Assembly (NCBI GenBank): GCA_052144935.1
Contig: JBKQPR010000296.1
Coordinates: forward strand, 11,312-75,311
Reading direction: 5' to 3'
Source: JOPF133 sp052144935
GTDB taxonomy: Bacteria; Acidobacteriota; Terriglobia; Bryobacterales; Bryobacteraceae
Length of the DNA: 64,000 bases
Shown here: piece by piece, positions 51,944-61,478 of the stretch
Numbering within the stretch: position 1 is the first letter of the stretch
Layout of the letters: every line of letters begins with the position of its first letter
The notes under the pieces: generated by a model
Seen by the model: only the letters and a program-made list of their open reading frames with translations
Told to the model about the DNA's origin: nothing
The model's database searches: none
Position numbers and translations under genes: made by a program

Positions 51944-53788
51944 ATGTCAAAAACTAAGACCGTCTGGGGTATGTGTGCACTGGTGGCGCTGCTGTTTTTC
52001 TGGCTGCCCTATCACGTGCCGGCTTCCTACACAATCGATTCTCTCTCGGCCAGGGTCGGCTTCAACAACCAGGCCGCGATAATCATCATGCTGGCCGGAC
52101 TGCTTGTACTTACGCTTCTGCGCCTTGCCGAGCGGCATACGCCGGTCTTCGCGAACGAGCCAGCGCAGAGCCGGGCCATCCCCAACTGGTTGTTGATCCT
52201 CGCAATCGCCGCTGTGACCATACACGTGCTGTTCATAGCCTGGATCACGGATGGCACCAGCCATTATGGCGAGGAGACCTACTTCCTCAGCAAGCTACTC
52301 CATATGCAGGCGGGTCACACGCCATATCGCGACTTCGAGTTCGCTTATGGTCCGGCCTTAGTATACTTGCCGTATTGGTGTCAAGTGGTATTCGGCCTTT
52401 CGGCCCATTTCGCTTATTGCGCGACGGTGTGGTTGTTTGCAGTGGCTGGGATATTCCTCTTGTGGGCCCTGCTCCGGTTTTCCGGAGGCAGCCGCTGGTT
52501 GTTTGTCGTACTACTTAGCTTCTTTCTCCTTTTCACCTTGCAATTGGATCTGCAATATACCTTATTGCGTTATATATCCGGATTTGGCGCATTGCTGGCA
52601 ATAGAAGCCGTGAGCAATAGGTTCGCCGGGTGGTGGCCGATTATATCGGTCACAGGCGCCGCCCTTACTGTAGCCACCGTCCTGGTTTCCCCTGAAATTG
52701 GCATTGCGTTCGCGATCGGCCTCCTTGCCTATATGGCGATCGAAATCCTCCGCGGGTCTCACCGATTGCTTTGGGCGGTGGCTGGATATGCGCTGATCAT
52801 GGGCTGCCTGCTCTGGCTTTTGCCGGGGGGGATGTTTCAGGCCGTCACTAATTATTCATCCGGCTTTGGTAGCTTTCCGCTTCTTCCCTCCCCATACATG
52901 TTGCTCTATGTGGGATCCCTCCTGTGGGTCATTCCCTTTGTGTGTGCGAGCGTTCTGTGGTCGCTGCGATTTGGTGGGACGCCACGGCTGCCATTCGGTG
53001 TTTCGCTGACGGGAGCCTTTGCAGTGAACGCCGTGGCGCTAATGCCCGGTGCTCTGGGACGAGCAGACGCGGGGCACGTGTTCTTATATGGCTTCGGCGT
53101 CTTCCTGCTTGCATTGGTGGGGGCCGGGCTGGGTGGCAGGTGGCGGAGTGCATACCTGGGGCTATTCACCGCGATCTTGTTCCTGGTCGCCTTCAGCGGC
53201 ACAGTGAGAGAATTCCCGTCCTTTCGATCGCAGGCAGGCCAAAAGGTCTTGGCGTGGGCGGAGACTCATCCCGATTCCGCAGGCTTGCATTTCTTGGAAA
53301 AACTCGCCGGCGGAGACCGCTGGGGCCGTCTGGAGGCCAGGTTGCGGCGTGTGCGTGAAATGAGCGTGGAGAGCAACTACCCCGAGCTAAGCCGATATGG
53401 CAGAATCTGCGTGCCGTATGTGGAAGGAATAGAAGGAGAGTTCGTGCTGGCGAAGCATGGCAATCTCGGCCTGGAATATTACCACGGACGGGATGGCGTT
53501 GACGGCCCGGCTCAGGTGCGGCGCAAGATCGATGGGTTGCGCACCTGCAGTTATGTGGTCATTGCGACCGAAGTTCTTTCCCCCGCGGGCAGCAGTTGGG
53601 AAGAGGAGGAGGCGAACGACGTGCAGGTAATGAAAAGACTCCTTATGTGTCCATTTCCGCCGGGATATCGCGGGGCGAGGCTTCCGAACCCGCCGCGGCG
53701 CATTCTGGAGTACATTGCCGCCGAATATGAGGTCGTGGAGCGATTGAATGCGAGACTGACTCTGTGCAAACGGCGGACAGCCGATTGA
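51944..53788 (+). CDS. Polytopic membrane protein, possible glycosyltransferase or polysaccharide enzyme
   Basis: A 614-residue protein with roughly 11-12 predicted membrane helices in its first 420 residues (MCALVALLFFWLPYHV, AAIIIMLAGLLVLTLLRL, WLLILAIAAVTIHVLFIAWI and others). ITDGTSHYGEETYFLSKLLH after the third helix resembles the acidic loop of GT39/GT83-type transferases, where DE or EE pairs are catalytic. A soluble C-terminal region of about 170 residues follows. I cannot assign a family with certainty. ATG 51944 is the first Met before the first helix. No ribosome-binding site is evident, so translation may be coupled to the short frame just upstream. It sits among surface-polysaccharide genes. 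Confidence 0.65.
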   Translation: MSKTKTVWGMCALVALLFFWLPYHVPASYTIDSLSARVGFNNQAAIIIMLAGLLVLTLLRLAERHTPVFANEPAQSRAIPNWLLILAIAAVTIHVLFIAWITDGTSHYGEETYFLSKLLHMQAGHTPYRDFEFAYGPALVYLPYWCQVVFGLSAHFAYCATVWLFAVAGIFLLWALLRFSGGSRWLFVVLLSFFLLFTLQLDLQYTLLRYISGFGALLAIEAVSNRFAGWWPIISVTGAALTVATVLVSPEIGIAFAIGLLAYMAIEILRGSHRLLWAVAGYALIMGCLLWLLPGGMFQAVTNYSSGFGSFPLLPSPYMLLYVGSLLWVIPFVCASVLWSLRFGGTPRLPFGVSLTGAFAVNAVALMPGALGRADAGHVFLYGFGVFLLALVGAGLGGRWRSAYLGLFTAILFLVAFSGTVREFPSFRSQAGQKVLAWAETHPDSAGLHFLEKLAGGDRWGRLEARLRRVREMSVESNYPELSRYGRICVPYVEGIEGEFVLAKHGNLGLEYYHGRDGVDGPAQVRRKIDGLRTCSYVVIATEVLSPAGSSWEEEEANDVQVMKRLLMCPFPPGYRGARLPNPPRRILEYIAAEYEVVERLNARLTLCKRRTAD

Positions 53789-53845
53789 CAAATCGGGCCA
53801 GGGCCAAGGCCGGCGCCGCAGGCTGGGAGTGGCCTGCCGTGCCCC

Positions 53846-55429
53846 TCAATGCACTCGCGTTCCGGCCTCCGGCGGCCGCGCCTCCGCGCCACGGCGTTCG
53901 CGATACACGTCATACTCCGGGACGGAAAAGACCTTCTGGTAATCGCGCCCTAAGAGGGTATCGACATACGTCCAGATCACAGGCATCTTCTCCCTTAGTC
54001 CAATAAAGGATTGCTTGTACGCCCTATCGTCGACGATGATCCACTGGGGGTGCTTATGAGTGTAATACCCGAGCATCGGATCGTCGGTGAAGTGGCTGTT
54101 ATAAAAACCGAAAGCGTACGCGAATTGCCCCTGTCCCATGATCAGCTCGTCCGGCGTGGCCCTTTGCTTCACAAAAGCCACAACCGGCAGGTAAGAGGTT
54201 CTATAGTGGTCTTTGACGCAGGTGCCAACGACCCAGGACAGCTCCAGGCAGACAAGCAACGTCAGAGCGCCTGCTAGAGCGAGGCCGGCGCGCCGCCCCG
54301 TCTGCCACCAATGCACCGCGCAGAGGGCGCAGCACGAGGCGAATACCGGGGTAATGTGGACGAGGTAATAATAGCTCTTGGTGCCTTCCGCGAGCGCAAA
54401 TAGCGCCTGGTCGATGACTGCGAGAGCCGGCAAAACCAGCCATTCCCGCCTCATCCCGCGGAACGTGGGACTCAGCAGCGGAGCAACCACCCCTGCCGCA
54501 TAGGCCACTGGAATGGCCGCGGTGATCCTGCGGACGCCGGTAAGATAGTCCGGCATATACATGCCCGCGAGGTAACGCTCCCGGACCTCCCGCGCGAATG
54601 CGCTAAAGGGATTCCAAAGGCCTCCCAAGCGGTGGCCCGGATTCAGGTTCAGAAAGAATTGGGCCCGGAATGCGTAGGGGTCCAGGCTGATGTACCAACC
54701 CCAGAGAGGGGCCGCCACGAGGTAGGGAATCGCGGCCACCAGAATGTGGCGCCAACGGAGGGCTGCACGATCGTACCAGACCGCCAGCAACAGCACGCCG
54801 ATTAGGGCCAGGCCGCCGATAGGATGGGTAAAGATGCTGAGCGCTATGAAAATCTGGCTGACCAGGACCGCCCGGTCGAGACCTTGCTTGCGCCTTCGAA
54901 GTATGAGGTAGGCCGCCATGGCGGCGAACCCCAAGGCCGCGCTCTGCATGTCCGGCCGCGCTTCGGCGGCGGAGTCCAGGTACGCGCGGTCCACGGAAAT
55001 CAACGCCATCGCCAGGAGCGCAGCGGACCTAAGGCCCGTGATGGAGAGCACGATACAGTACCACGAAAGCAGGCCCAGTAGGCCAAACACTACGGGTAGC
55101 GCGCGCATTCGAAGGAATCCGAACCCCACCACCTTGAACCAGCCAGCCAATCCGAGGAAACTCAGCGGCATGGTCCAATACGTGTACGTCTGTGTATGAG
55201 CGTCAACCCGAGGCACCTCCGGCCGGGCGCCCCAACCGGACATCATGGTGGTCCCGGTCTTTCCGCGGGTGATCAAGTCGAGAGCGGGATTGGCAAATTG
55301 GACTTCGTCAATGCCAGGTTTTCGGGTGGCGGCATTCCAGCCGGCCAGAAGCAGATAGACCGACGCGATAGCCAGAACCGGCTTCCATCCTTGATGGATC
55401 ACTCCGGGGTATGGCTGCATTGATTCCAT
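53846..55429 (-). CDS. Glycosyltransferase family 39 (ArnT/PMT-like) membrane protein
   Basis: A protein of about 527 residues with a signal-anchor helix (VLAIASVYLLLAGWNAATRK), the acidic motif PGIDEVQFANPALDLITRGK typical of lipid-linked sugar transferases, and about 10 further helices. The last 110 residues form a soluble domain (FVKQRATPDELIMGQGQFAY, HPQWIIVDDRAYKQSFIGL). These enzymes move a sugar from a polyprenyl carrier onto lipid A or protein in the periplasm. The start may be ATG 55429 or ATG 55420. GGTGGGGAA lies directly upstream. It is convergent with the previous membrane protein and divergent from the O-antigen ligase. Confidence 0.8.
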   Translation of the reverse strand: MESMQPYPGVIHQGWKPVLAIASVYLLLAGWNAATRKPGIDEVQFANPALDLITRGKTGTTMMSGWGARPEVPRVDAHTQTYTYWTMPLSFLGLAGWFKVVGFGFLRMRALPVVFGLLGLLSWYCIVLSITGLRSAALLAMALISVDRAYLDSAAEARPDMQSAALGFAAMAAYLILRRRKQGLDRAVLVSQIFIALSIFTHPIGGLALIGVLLLAVWYDRAALRWRHILVAAIPYLVAAPLWGWYISLDPYAFRAQFFLNLNPGHRLGGLWNPFSAFAREVRERYLAGMYMPDYLTGVRRITAAIPVAYAAGVVAPLLSPTFRGMRREWLVLPALAVIDQALFALAEGTKSYYYLVHITPVFASCCALCAVHWWQTGRRAGLALAGALTLLVCLELSWVVGTCVKDHYRTSYLPVVAFVKQRATPDELIMGQGQFAYAFGFYNSHFTDDPMLGYYTHKHPQWIIVDDRAYKQSFIGLREKMPVIWTYVDTLLGRDYQKVFSVPEYDVYRERRGAEARPPEAGTRVH

Positions 55430-55680
55430 TTCCCCACCATTCTCACATTCGCCGCCGGGCACCGCAAATACAGGACCCATCTCCTCTTACATTGCGGCAG
55501 GGATAGCGCCGTACGGCGCACAGCGGGCGGCCAGGACGACGGCGGCCCCACCGGCCTCCAACTCCGCGCTCGCCTGCAACCTTTTCGCGACCCGTCCAGC
55601 CGTTAGTGCCGGCCTGACCTGGGATGTGTGCGCGTCCAATCGGAAAGGTTGGAGGCGGTACCCGGACAGCCATGGGGTTA

Positions 55681-55710
55681 TTGACAAAGGTGCGGTAAGT
55701 TCCTGACAAT
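55681..55710 (+). promoter_or_regulatory. Sigma-70-type promoter of the O-antigen ligase gene
   Basis: TTGACA (55681-55686) and GACAAT (55705-55710) are separated by 18 bp. The ATG is 10 nt downstream of the -10 box with no Shine-Dalgarno, so the transcript would start at or very close to the start codon. Confidence 0.5.
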
Positions 55711-55720
55711 TAATATTCGA

Positions 55721-57181
55721 ATGGGTCAAACCGCAGCTCACCAACCGGGTTACCGCACGGCGCCTCAGACGTATGCCGGGGCAGCTAATTTGCAAGCGCC
55801 TGTTCCGCAGGGCATCTCGAGTGTGCAGGGACTGGGATTCGGCGTCCTGCTCTGTTTCCTGTTCATGATCTTCAGCCGGGTCTTCGATATGTACCTCAGC
55901 AGCTTGCATATACCCGGAATCAGCGAGCGCCTGATGGCGGTCGTGATTGTCGTGTCGGGGTCCTTCTGGCGACCCTTTCAGACCGGCATCGGGAAGAGGT
56001 TTCTGTGGCTCACTGCGTGGATGGTGCTGGGTCTGCCGTTCAGCGTGTGGAGAAGCGACAGCTTTGCACTCCTCACCCACCAGTGGTGGGCGGCCATGCT
56101 TGTGTTTGTGGCAGTAGCGGGGCTGATCGCCGATTTTCAGCAATACCGCCGCAGCGCGATGACATTGGCGCTGGCGTTTTTCGCCCTCAGCCTGTTCTGC
56201 CTGCACTTCGGAACCACGGAAACGGGCCGCTTGACTATGGCGAATAATAGCAGGTTTGCCAACCCCAACGAGATGGCACAGGCTATGTTGTTGGGGATTC
56301 CGTTCTGGTTGGCGATCTCCAAAAGATCGTCGTCTCCCATAATCAAGCTCCTCTCCGCCGGCGTGCTTCTGCTGATGGTGTATATCATCGCGAAGACGGG
56401 ATCGCGGGGCGCGCTGATTTCTTTCGGTGCACTTTACGTGGTGCTGCTGTATCACGCATCGGCCATCGGAAGAGCCGGTCTGCTGCTGGCTGGCGGCCTG
56501 TTCCTTTGCGCGGCGATCGCATTTCTTCCGAGCTCCCTGAAGGACCGGTATAAGACGCTTTTCAGCGAGGACAAGCCGGACGTCGAAGAGTCCGGCGAAG
56601 AGGGCTTGCTCAGAAGCGCCGTGAGTTCCACGGAGAGCCGGCAGCACCTGTTGCGCCAAAGCCTTATCCTTACGGCGACCCATCCCATTTTTGGCATAGG
56701 GGTCGGGCAATTTACGGTTGGGGAAGACGCCTTGGCCAAATCCCAGGGGAAGAGGAAGGGAGCCTGGCTTGGAACCCACAACACCTACATGCAATTGGCC
56801 AGCGAGACGGGCATCCTGGGGGTGTTCTTCTTCGTTTCGATTCTATTCCTGTCTTTGAAGAAGACTCACTCTCTCTATAAGGCGACCAAGGACCACCTTG
56901 AACTCAGGGAAATCTCCACGCAGGCGGAAGCCCTCTTCCTGTCGTTGATTTGCCTGGCGGTCACGGATATGTTCATTCACGTGCCTTATACGATGCTGCT
57001 GCCGGTACTGGCGGGGATGACCCTATCGTTGGAGTACACGACGCGCCCCCTCCTTGCGGAGGTACAGCGGCGCAGGGCAGCGGCCGTAATGCCGGCCACG
57101 ACCGTAGGTCGGGTGTTCCCCGGCCGGGCACCGTCTGCCGGTGCGGCCCGACTACTTTCGGGCGCAAGAATAACAGCCTGA
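55721..57181 (+). CDS. O-antigen ligase / Wzy-type polymerase family membrane protein
   Basis: A 486-residue protein with about 10-12 predicted helices. The family's large periplasmic loop before the last helices carries LILTATHPIFGIGVGQF and GTHNTYMQLASETGILGVFF, the H-N-x-x-x-x-x-x-E-x-G pattern of WaaL/Wzy proteins. KTGSRGALISFGALY in the centre is also typical. It either joins the polymer to a lipid anchor or polymerises the repeat units. The C-terminal 45 residues are a basic Ala/Arg-rich tail. Upstream is a promoter, 55681-55710. Confidence 0.85.
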   Translation: MGQTAAHQPGYRTAPQTYAGAANLQAPVPQGISSVQGLGFGVLLCFLFMIFSRVFDMYLSSLHIPGISERLMAVVIVVSGSFWRPFQTGIGKRFLWLTAWMVLGLPFSVWRSDSFALLTHQWWAAMLVFVAVAGLIADFQQYRRSAMTLALAFFALSLFCLHFGTTETGRLTMANNSRFANPNEMAQAMLLGIPFWLAISKRSSSPIIKLLSAGVLLLMVYIIAKTGSRGALISFGALYVVLLYHASAIGRAGLLLAGGLFLCAAIAFLPSSLKDRYKTLFSEDKPDVEESGEEGLLRSAVSSTESRQHLLRQSLILTATHPIFGIGVGQFTVGEDALAKSQGKRKGAWLGTHNTYMQLASETGILGVFFFVSILFLSLKKTHSLYKATKDHLELREISTQAEALFLSLICLAVTDMFIHVPYTMLLPVLAGMTLSLEYTTRPLLAEVQRRRAAAVMPATTVGRVFPGRAPSAGAARLLSGARITA

Positions 57182-57855
57182 GTCGATAAGTTTGAGCGAG
57201 CCGGCTGAGCTCCGAACAAGCGGCTCTTGCGCTCATCGTGGCTGGCATTCCGGAGAGGATATCGAACGACCGCAACATGAAATGACGGAGCGGGACTGGC
57301 GGCTTGCATCGGCTCCCCTGCCCCACAGGCCGACAGAACGGCCCTCCGGCGATTTTCGCGCTAATTTCAGGCTGCCTCTTACGGTGAAATTTTCAGCGCC
57401 GGTACGAAAGGGCTTTTCGCGTTTCGGCGTTCGCGCGGAAGACCCGGAAATGGCGGGTTTCGTGGGATGCCAAGTTCGTCGATGCAGCGTCAGGTAAATG
57501 CGATATTATAGTGCCCCTGGGCAGCGACAGTCAGCCGGCCCACCCAATTCAACCCAATTCGCCTTGTTCACCTTTTGCACGAACGATATGACTCCGCCAA
57601 TCTTGCCGGAAACCCGCTGCGCCTTGAACTGCCCGAGCGGCAATAGCTGGAGTTGACGGGTTTCCGGTCCCTGAGGGATGATACGCTCGGCCTCGGTTCC
57701 TGGGACGGGCACACCAGGTCCGACGGTGCCCCGTCAGGGTCCGACGGTGCCCCGTCAGAGCGGCCCGCGGGGAGCACTTTTTCGAATCCGCTTAAGCACC
57801 CTTGGCTCCCTTGCTCATTTCCGGCCGTCAGCCGCCCATGAGAAACTAGGGAATA
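57182..57855. other. Intergenic region with a 21-bp tandem duplication
   Basis: About 670 bp without a gene I can support. The right part contains the 20-mer GGTCCGACGGTGCCCCGTCA twice (57717-57736 and 57738-57757). A minus-strand open frame at 57506-57712 has no recognisable family. AGGGA precedes the cysD ATG. Confidence 0.5.
57717..57757. repeat. 21-bp direct tandem repeat, two copies
   Basis: The two copies of GGTCCGACGGTGCCCCGTCA are identical, separated by a single G. They lie about 100 bp upstream of the cysD start. Confidence 0.75.
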
Positions 57856-58779
57856 ATGGGTTCTTCTCTTTCCGGGTCCTTCCAGGCGCTCGATCACCTG
57901 CGCGCTCTGGAGGCCGAAAGCATTCACATCCTGCGCGAGGTGGTGGCGGAGTTCCAGCATCCGGTGATGCTCTATTCCATCGGCAAAGACTCCTCGGTGA
58001 TGGTACGGCTGGCGCAGAAGGCCTTCTATCCGGGGAAAATTCCGTTCCCCCTCCTGCACATCGATACCACCTACAAATTCCGTGAAATGATCGAGTTCCG
58101 CGACCGCTTCTGCGCCGAGATCGGGGCCCGGCTGATCGTCCACACCAACACCGGAGCCATCGAGGAAGGCGCCAATCCGTTCCGCCTGGGCACCCAGAAA
58201 TGCTGCGGCCTGCTCAAAACCCGATCCTTGCTCGACGCTCTGGCCGAAGGCGGTTTCGACTCGGCGTTCGGCGGCGCCCGCCGCGACGAAGAAAAATCCC
58301 GCGCCAAGGAGCGCGTCTACTCCTTCCGCGACTCCTTCGGCCAATGGGACCCCAAGAACCAGCGCCCGGAGCTCTGGAACCTCTACAACAGCCGCATCGA
58401 TAAAGGCGAGACCATCCGCGTTTTCCCGCTCTCCAATTGGACCGAGCTGGACGTCTGGCACTATATCCACCTGGAAAACATCCCCATCGTGCCGATGTAC
58501 TTCGCCAAGCTCCGGCCCATGGTGGTTCGCGGCGACGTGCTCATCCCGCTGGAGCACAATTTCCCGCTCCTGCCCGGCGAAAAGCCCCAGATGGTGATGT
58601 GCCGCATGCGCTCGCTCGGCTGCACCTATTGCACCGGCGCCATCCGTTCCGAAGCCGACACGCTACCCAAGATCATCGAAGAGATGATCCTGTTCCGCCG
58701 CTCGGAGCGCGAGAACCGCGTCATCGATCACGATCAGGAAGGTTCCATGGAGCTGAAAAAGCGCGAGGGTTACTTCTGA
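57856..58779 (+). CDS. cysD: Sulfate adenylyltransferase subunit 2
   Basis: A 307-residue PP-loop ATPase domain protein that adenylates sulfate with ATP, forming APS, in complex with CysN. The PP-loop is MLYSIGKDSSVMVRLA (about residues 38-53). HIDTTYKFREMIEFRD, GTQKCCGLLKTRSL, FGGARRDEEKSRAKER and FPLSNWTELDVWHYI are the conserved segments. The C-terminus (SMELKKREGYF) is the family ending. The stop overlaps the cysN start (TGATG). This is the first step of assimilatory sulfate reduction or PAPS formation for sulfated glycans. Confidence 0.96.
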   Translation: MGSSLSGSFQALDHLRALEAESIHILREVVAEFQHPVMLYSIGKDSSVMVRLAQKAFYPGKIPFPLLHIDTTYKFREMIEFRDRFCAEIGARLIVHTNTGAIEEGANPFRLGTQKCCGLLKTRSLLDALAEGGFDSAFGGARRDEEKSRAKERVYSFRDSFGQWDPKNQRPELWNLYNSRIDKGETIRVFPLSNWTELDVWHYIHLENIPIVPMYFAKLRPMVVRGDVLIPLEHNFPLLPGEKPQMVMCRMRSLGCTYCTGAIRSEADTLPKIIEEMILFRRSERENRVIDHDQEGSMELKKREGYF

Positions 58780-60566
58780 TGGCCCCTACCGGCCTCAACC
58801 AGCCGCGCGCTGGGCAGGAGGCCCGCTGGGAGCTTCCCACCGGCCAGGCCGAACTCCTCCGCTTCACCACCGCGGGCAGCGTGGACGACGGCAAGAGCAC
58901 CCTGATCGGCCGCCTGCTCTACGATTCCAAAGGAGTCTACGAAGACCAGTTGGCTTCCGTGCGCAAAGTCACCCGCAACCAGACCACCGGCGGCCTGGAT
59001 CTTTCCCTGCTCACCGACGGCCTGCGCGCCGAGCGCGAGCAGGGCATCACCATCGATGTCGCCTATCGGTACTTCGCCACCTCCCGCCGCAAATTCATCA
59101 TCGCGGACACCCCTGGCCACGAGCAGTACACCCGCAACATGGCAACCGGTGCCTCCACCGCCAACCTGGCCATCGTGCTGATCGACGCCCGCCACGGCGT
59201 CCTGCCGCAATCGCGCCGCCACACCCACATCGCCGCGCTGCTGGCGATCCCGCACATCGTGGTGGCGGTCAACAAAATGGACCTGGTGGATTTCCGCGAA
59301 GACGTCTTCGACGCCATCCGCCGCGAATTCACCGCCTTCGCCGCGCAATTGGAAATCCGCGACGTGCTGTTCATCCCCATCAGCGCGCTGGATGGCGACA
59401 ACGTGGTCGCTCCCAGCGCGCGTATGCCCTGGTACCACGGCCCCAGCCTCCTGGAGCACCTGGAGACCGTGCCCATCGCTCACGATGCGAACCTTGCCCA
59501 GATGCGCTTCCCCGTGCAATACGTGATCCGCCCCGATCTGCATTTCCGCGGCTACGCCGGCCAGGTGGCTTCCGGTATCGTGCGGCCCGGCGATACCGTA
59601 AAAGTTCTGCCTTCGGGCTGGACGACCCGCGTGAAATCCATCGTCACTTGGGATGGCGAGCTGCCGCAGGCCTTCACTCCCCTGTCCGTCACGCTATGCC
59701 TGGAAGACGAGTTGGATATCAGCCGCGGCGATATGCTGGTGGCAGCGGGCCCCGAGGGCTTCCCAGAGGGCGCCCGCCCGCCGGCCGTGTCCAACCGCCT
59801 GGAAGCCACTGTGGTATGGATGAACCAAAAGCCTCTGCAGCCGGAGCGGCCGTACCTGGTCAAGCACACCACCCAGCAGGTTCGCGGCCGCGTGCGGGAG
59901 ATCCGCCACCGCGTGGACGTCAACACCCTGCGGCACGAATCGGCCGCGGAGTTGCGCCTCAACGAGATCGGCGTGGTCGAACTGGAAACCCATCGCCCCC
60001 TCTTCTTCGACCCTTACCGCCAGAACCGCGCCACCGGCAGCTTCATCCTGATCGATCCCGTGACCAACGAGACCATGGGCGCCGGCATGATCTCGAAGGC
60101 TCTTTCGGCCACTGGGGAATCGGCCGCGGATTCCGGCGCGGCGGCGCCCCGGAATGTGGGCCCGGTGACCCAGGAGGGCGCCTCCCGAGTGACGTTGGCC
60201 GAGCGCGAATCGCGGGCCCATCACCGCGCCGTGACCATCTGGCTGGATGCGGCCCCGGAGGTAGCGTATGGCGTGGAGCGCCAGTTATTCGATAGCGGCT
60301 GCCAGGTGGCGGTGGTGACCGCGGAAAGCGCCGGCGACCGTATTGCGGAGACCGCCCGCGCGCTCAACTCCGCCGGCGCAATCGCCATCTGCGTGGTTCC
60401 CGGAAGCGCCGCGCGAGAGCGCGACGAGGCCCGCGGCATCATCGCCGCCGGACGCTTCCTCTGGGTGGACGCCTCGCGGCTGCCCACCGGGATTCCGGCG
60501 GCTGCCGCCGAAGTCTGCCGACTGCTGCGCGCCGCCGGTTATCTGGGAACGGCGCCGGCGGGGTGA
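58779..60566 (+). CDS. cysN: Sulfate adenylyltransferase large subunit CysN with a degenerate APS-kinase-like C-terminal domain
   Basis: A 595-residue protein. The GTPase part has GSVDDGKSTLIGRLLYDSKG (P-loop), ERTEQGITIDV-like REQGITIDVAYRYF (switch I), DTPGHEQY (switch II) and VAVNKMDLVDF. Translation-factor-like beta barrels follow to about residue 430. After a linker, residues about 465-590 resemble the APS kinase domain of CysNC/NodQ proteins (TLAERESRAHHRAVTIWLDA, GVERQLFDSGCQVAVVTAES, IAETARALNSAGAIAICVVP). The P-loop GLSGSGKST is missing, as the text jumps from IWLDA to APEVAYGVE, and the DGDNVR motif is changed to VVTAES. It should regulate or stabilise rather than phosphorylate APS. 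No separate cysC is seen nearby. Confidence 0.88.
   Translation: MAPTGLNQPRAGQEARWELPTGQAELLRFTTAGSVDDGKSTLIGRLLYDSKGVYEDQLASVRKVTRNQTTGGLDLSLLTDGLRAEREQGITIDVAYRYFATSRRKFIIADTPGHEQYTRNMATGASTANLAIVLIDARHGVLPQSRRHTHIAALLAIPHIVVAVNKMDLVDFREDVFDAIRREFTAFAAQLEIRDVLFIPISALDGDNVVAPSARMPWYHGPSLLEHLETVPIAHDANLAQMRFPVQYVIRPDLHFRGYAGQVASGIVRPGDTVKVLPSGWTTRVKSIVTWDGELPQAFTPLSVTLCLEDELDISRGDMLVAAGPEGFPEGARPPAVSNRLEATVVWMNQKPLQPERPYLVKHTTQQVRGRVREIRHRVDVNTLRHESAAELRLNEIGVVELETHRPLFFDPYRQNRATGSFILIDPVTNETMGAGMISKALSATGESAADSGAAAPRNVGPVTQEGASRVTLAERESRAHHRAVTIWLDAAPEVAYGVERQLFDSGCQVAVVTAESAGDRIAETARALNSAGAIAICVVPGSAARERDEARGIIAAGRFLWVDASRLPTGIPAAAAEVCRLLRAAGYLGTAPAG
59762..59774 (+). repeat. Partial copy of the dispersed GC repeat inside cysN
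   Basis: CCCAGAGGGCGCC matches 13 of the 16 positions of the dispersed repeat. The match inside a coding region may be coincidental. Confidence 0.35.
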
Positions 60567-60747
60567 CATCCAGAGCGAAGAAGTTTTCACCTGCCACTGC
60601 AACCAAGTCGCGTACTGGAGTGGTATGTCATGGAACGGGTGCGGCACCTGGGCCTTCACACGGCTGGAAACTGCTCGAGAGCCGCTGAATCGACCTCGCT
60701 GTGCTCATGAGGATCCCGGAGGTTACCTGCCGGCTTCATGGCGCGTA

Positions 60748-60911
60748 CTACTCCAATCGCGGCACGTGCTCCGGTTGCACAAGGAGGCGAATGGATCGGG
60801 CCTTCCCAGGGGTTCTTTCGATAAGTCCGTTGCGCTCCAGGGTCTTGATCATTTCGTGAATCGCGGGTGGGGAGACCTGGAAGTAGCTCTCCATGTCCAA
60901 TACGGTAAGCC
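60748..60911 (-). pseudogene. Truncated LexA-type winged helix-turn-helix fragment
   Basis: The minus strand encodes LTVLDMESYFQVSPPAIHEM then IKTLERNGLIERTPGKARSI and RLLVQPEHVPRLE with a stop. This is a DNA-binding winged helix of the LexA N-terminal type (xxYFxVSPPxVHxMIxxLExxGLIxRxPGxARSIxL). The N-terminal helix is lost, and the frame upstream runs into the SDR remnant on the other strand. It could only be a fragment. Confidence 0.5.
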
Positions 60912-61180
60912 GTGGCACGATTCTCTTTACAGGCGGAGGTCTGGCTCTGGAGCCGCAACCAGGTGCATCGTCACTCGCCATCGGTAAGGCCGGGATTCGC
61001 AATCTGGCCTTCAGTCTTCACGAAGAACTCGCCCCCTTTCACATCCACGTTGCGACGGTTACGATCTGTGGATATGTAGAGGACCGGACCAGGTTTAGTC
61101 CGGGCGACATCGCCGGATCCTTCTTCTATCTGCATCAGCGGGCCGAGGGGAAGTGGGACCGCGAGTCTGTCTATCAGTGA
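60911..61180 (+). pseudogene. C-terminal half of a short-chain dehydrogenase
   Basis: The plus strand encodes GTILFTGGGLALEPQPGASS, LAIGKAGIRNLAFSLHEELA, PFHIHVATVTICGYVEDRTR and FSPGDIAGSFFYLHQRAEGK to a TGA at 61180. SDR proteins have SIGKAxLRNxxxSLxxELAPxGIHVATVTIxG in the C-terminal half. The Rossmann GxxxGxG half is missing and the fragment begins at the junction with the winged-helix fragment. Confidence 0.6.
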
Positions 61181-61478
61181 AGAATGAGAGTTTCGCCCCT
61201 ATCCCCGGTTTTGGACGATCCGAATCGCGCATGTCGAGCGCCAGGGTCCTACTGCCATTGCAGACCCTCGCCGGCGCTGCCGGAGAATCCGGTGTCCCGT
61301 TCTGGCGACCTGTGCCTATGCGGCGACCGATGCAGTCCACATCGTGTCCTGTGTGCGGATGCCACGAGCCCGTCTGCCGCCAAGTGCGCTTCTCGGCCCT
61401 TCGCCCAATTCCCACGGACGAAACTGAACTCCATGGACGACCATCCCACGTAAGTTGTTGATCCATAGACATGGCAGT
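61181..61478. other. Intergenic region without recognised content
   Basis: No coding or RNA feature could be supported on either strand. Confidence 0.4.

Noticed and set aside
57506..57712. A 68-codon minus-strand frame before cysD
   Set aside because: It has no recognisable family, no ribosome-binding site and no context support.
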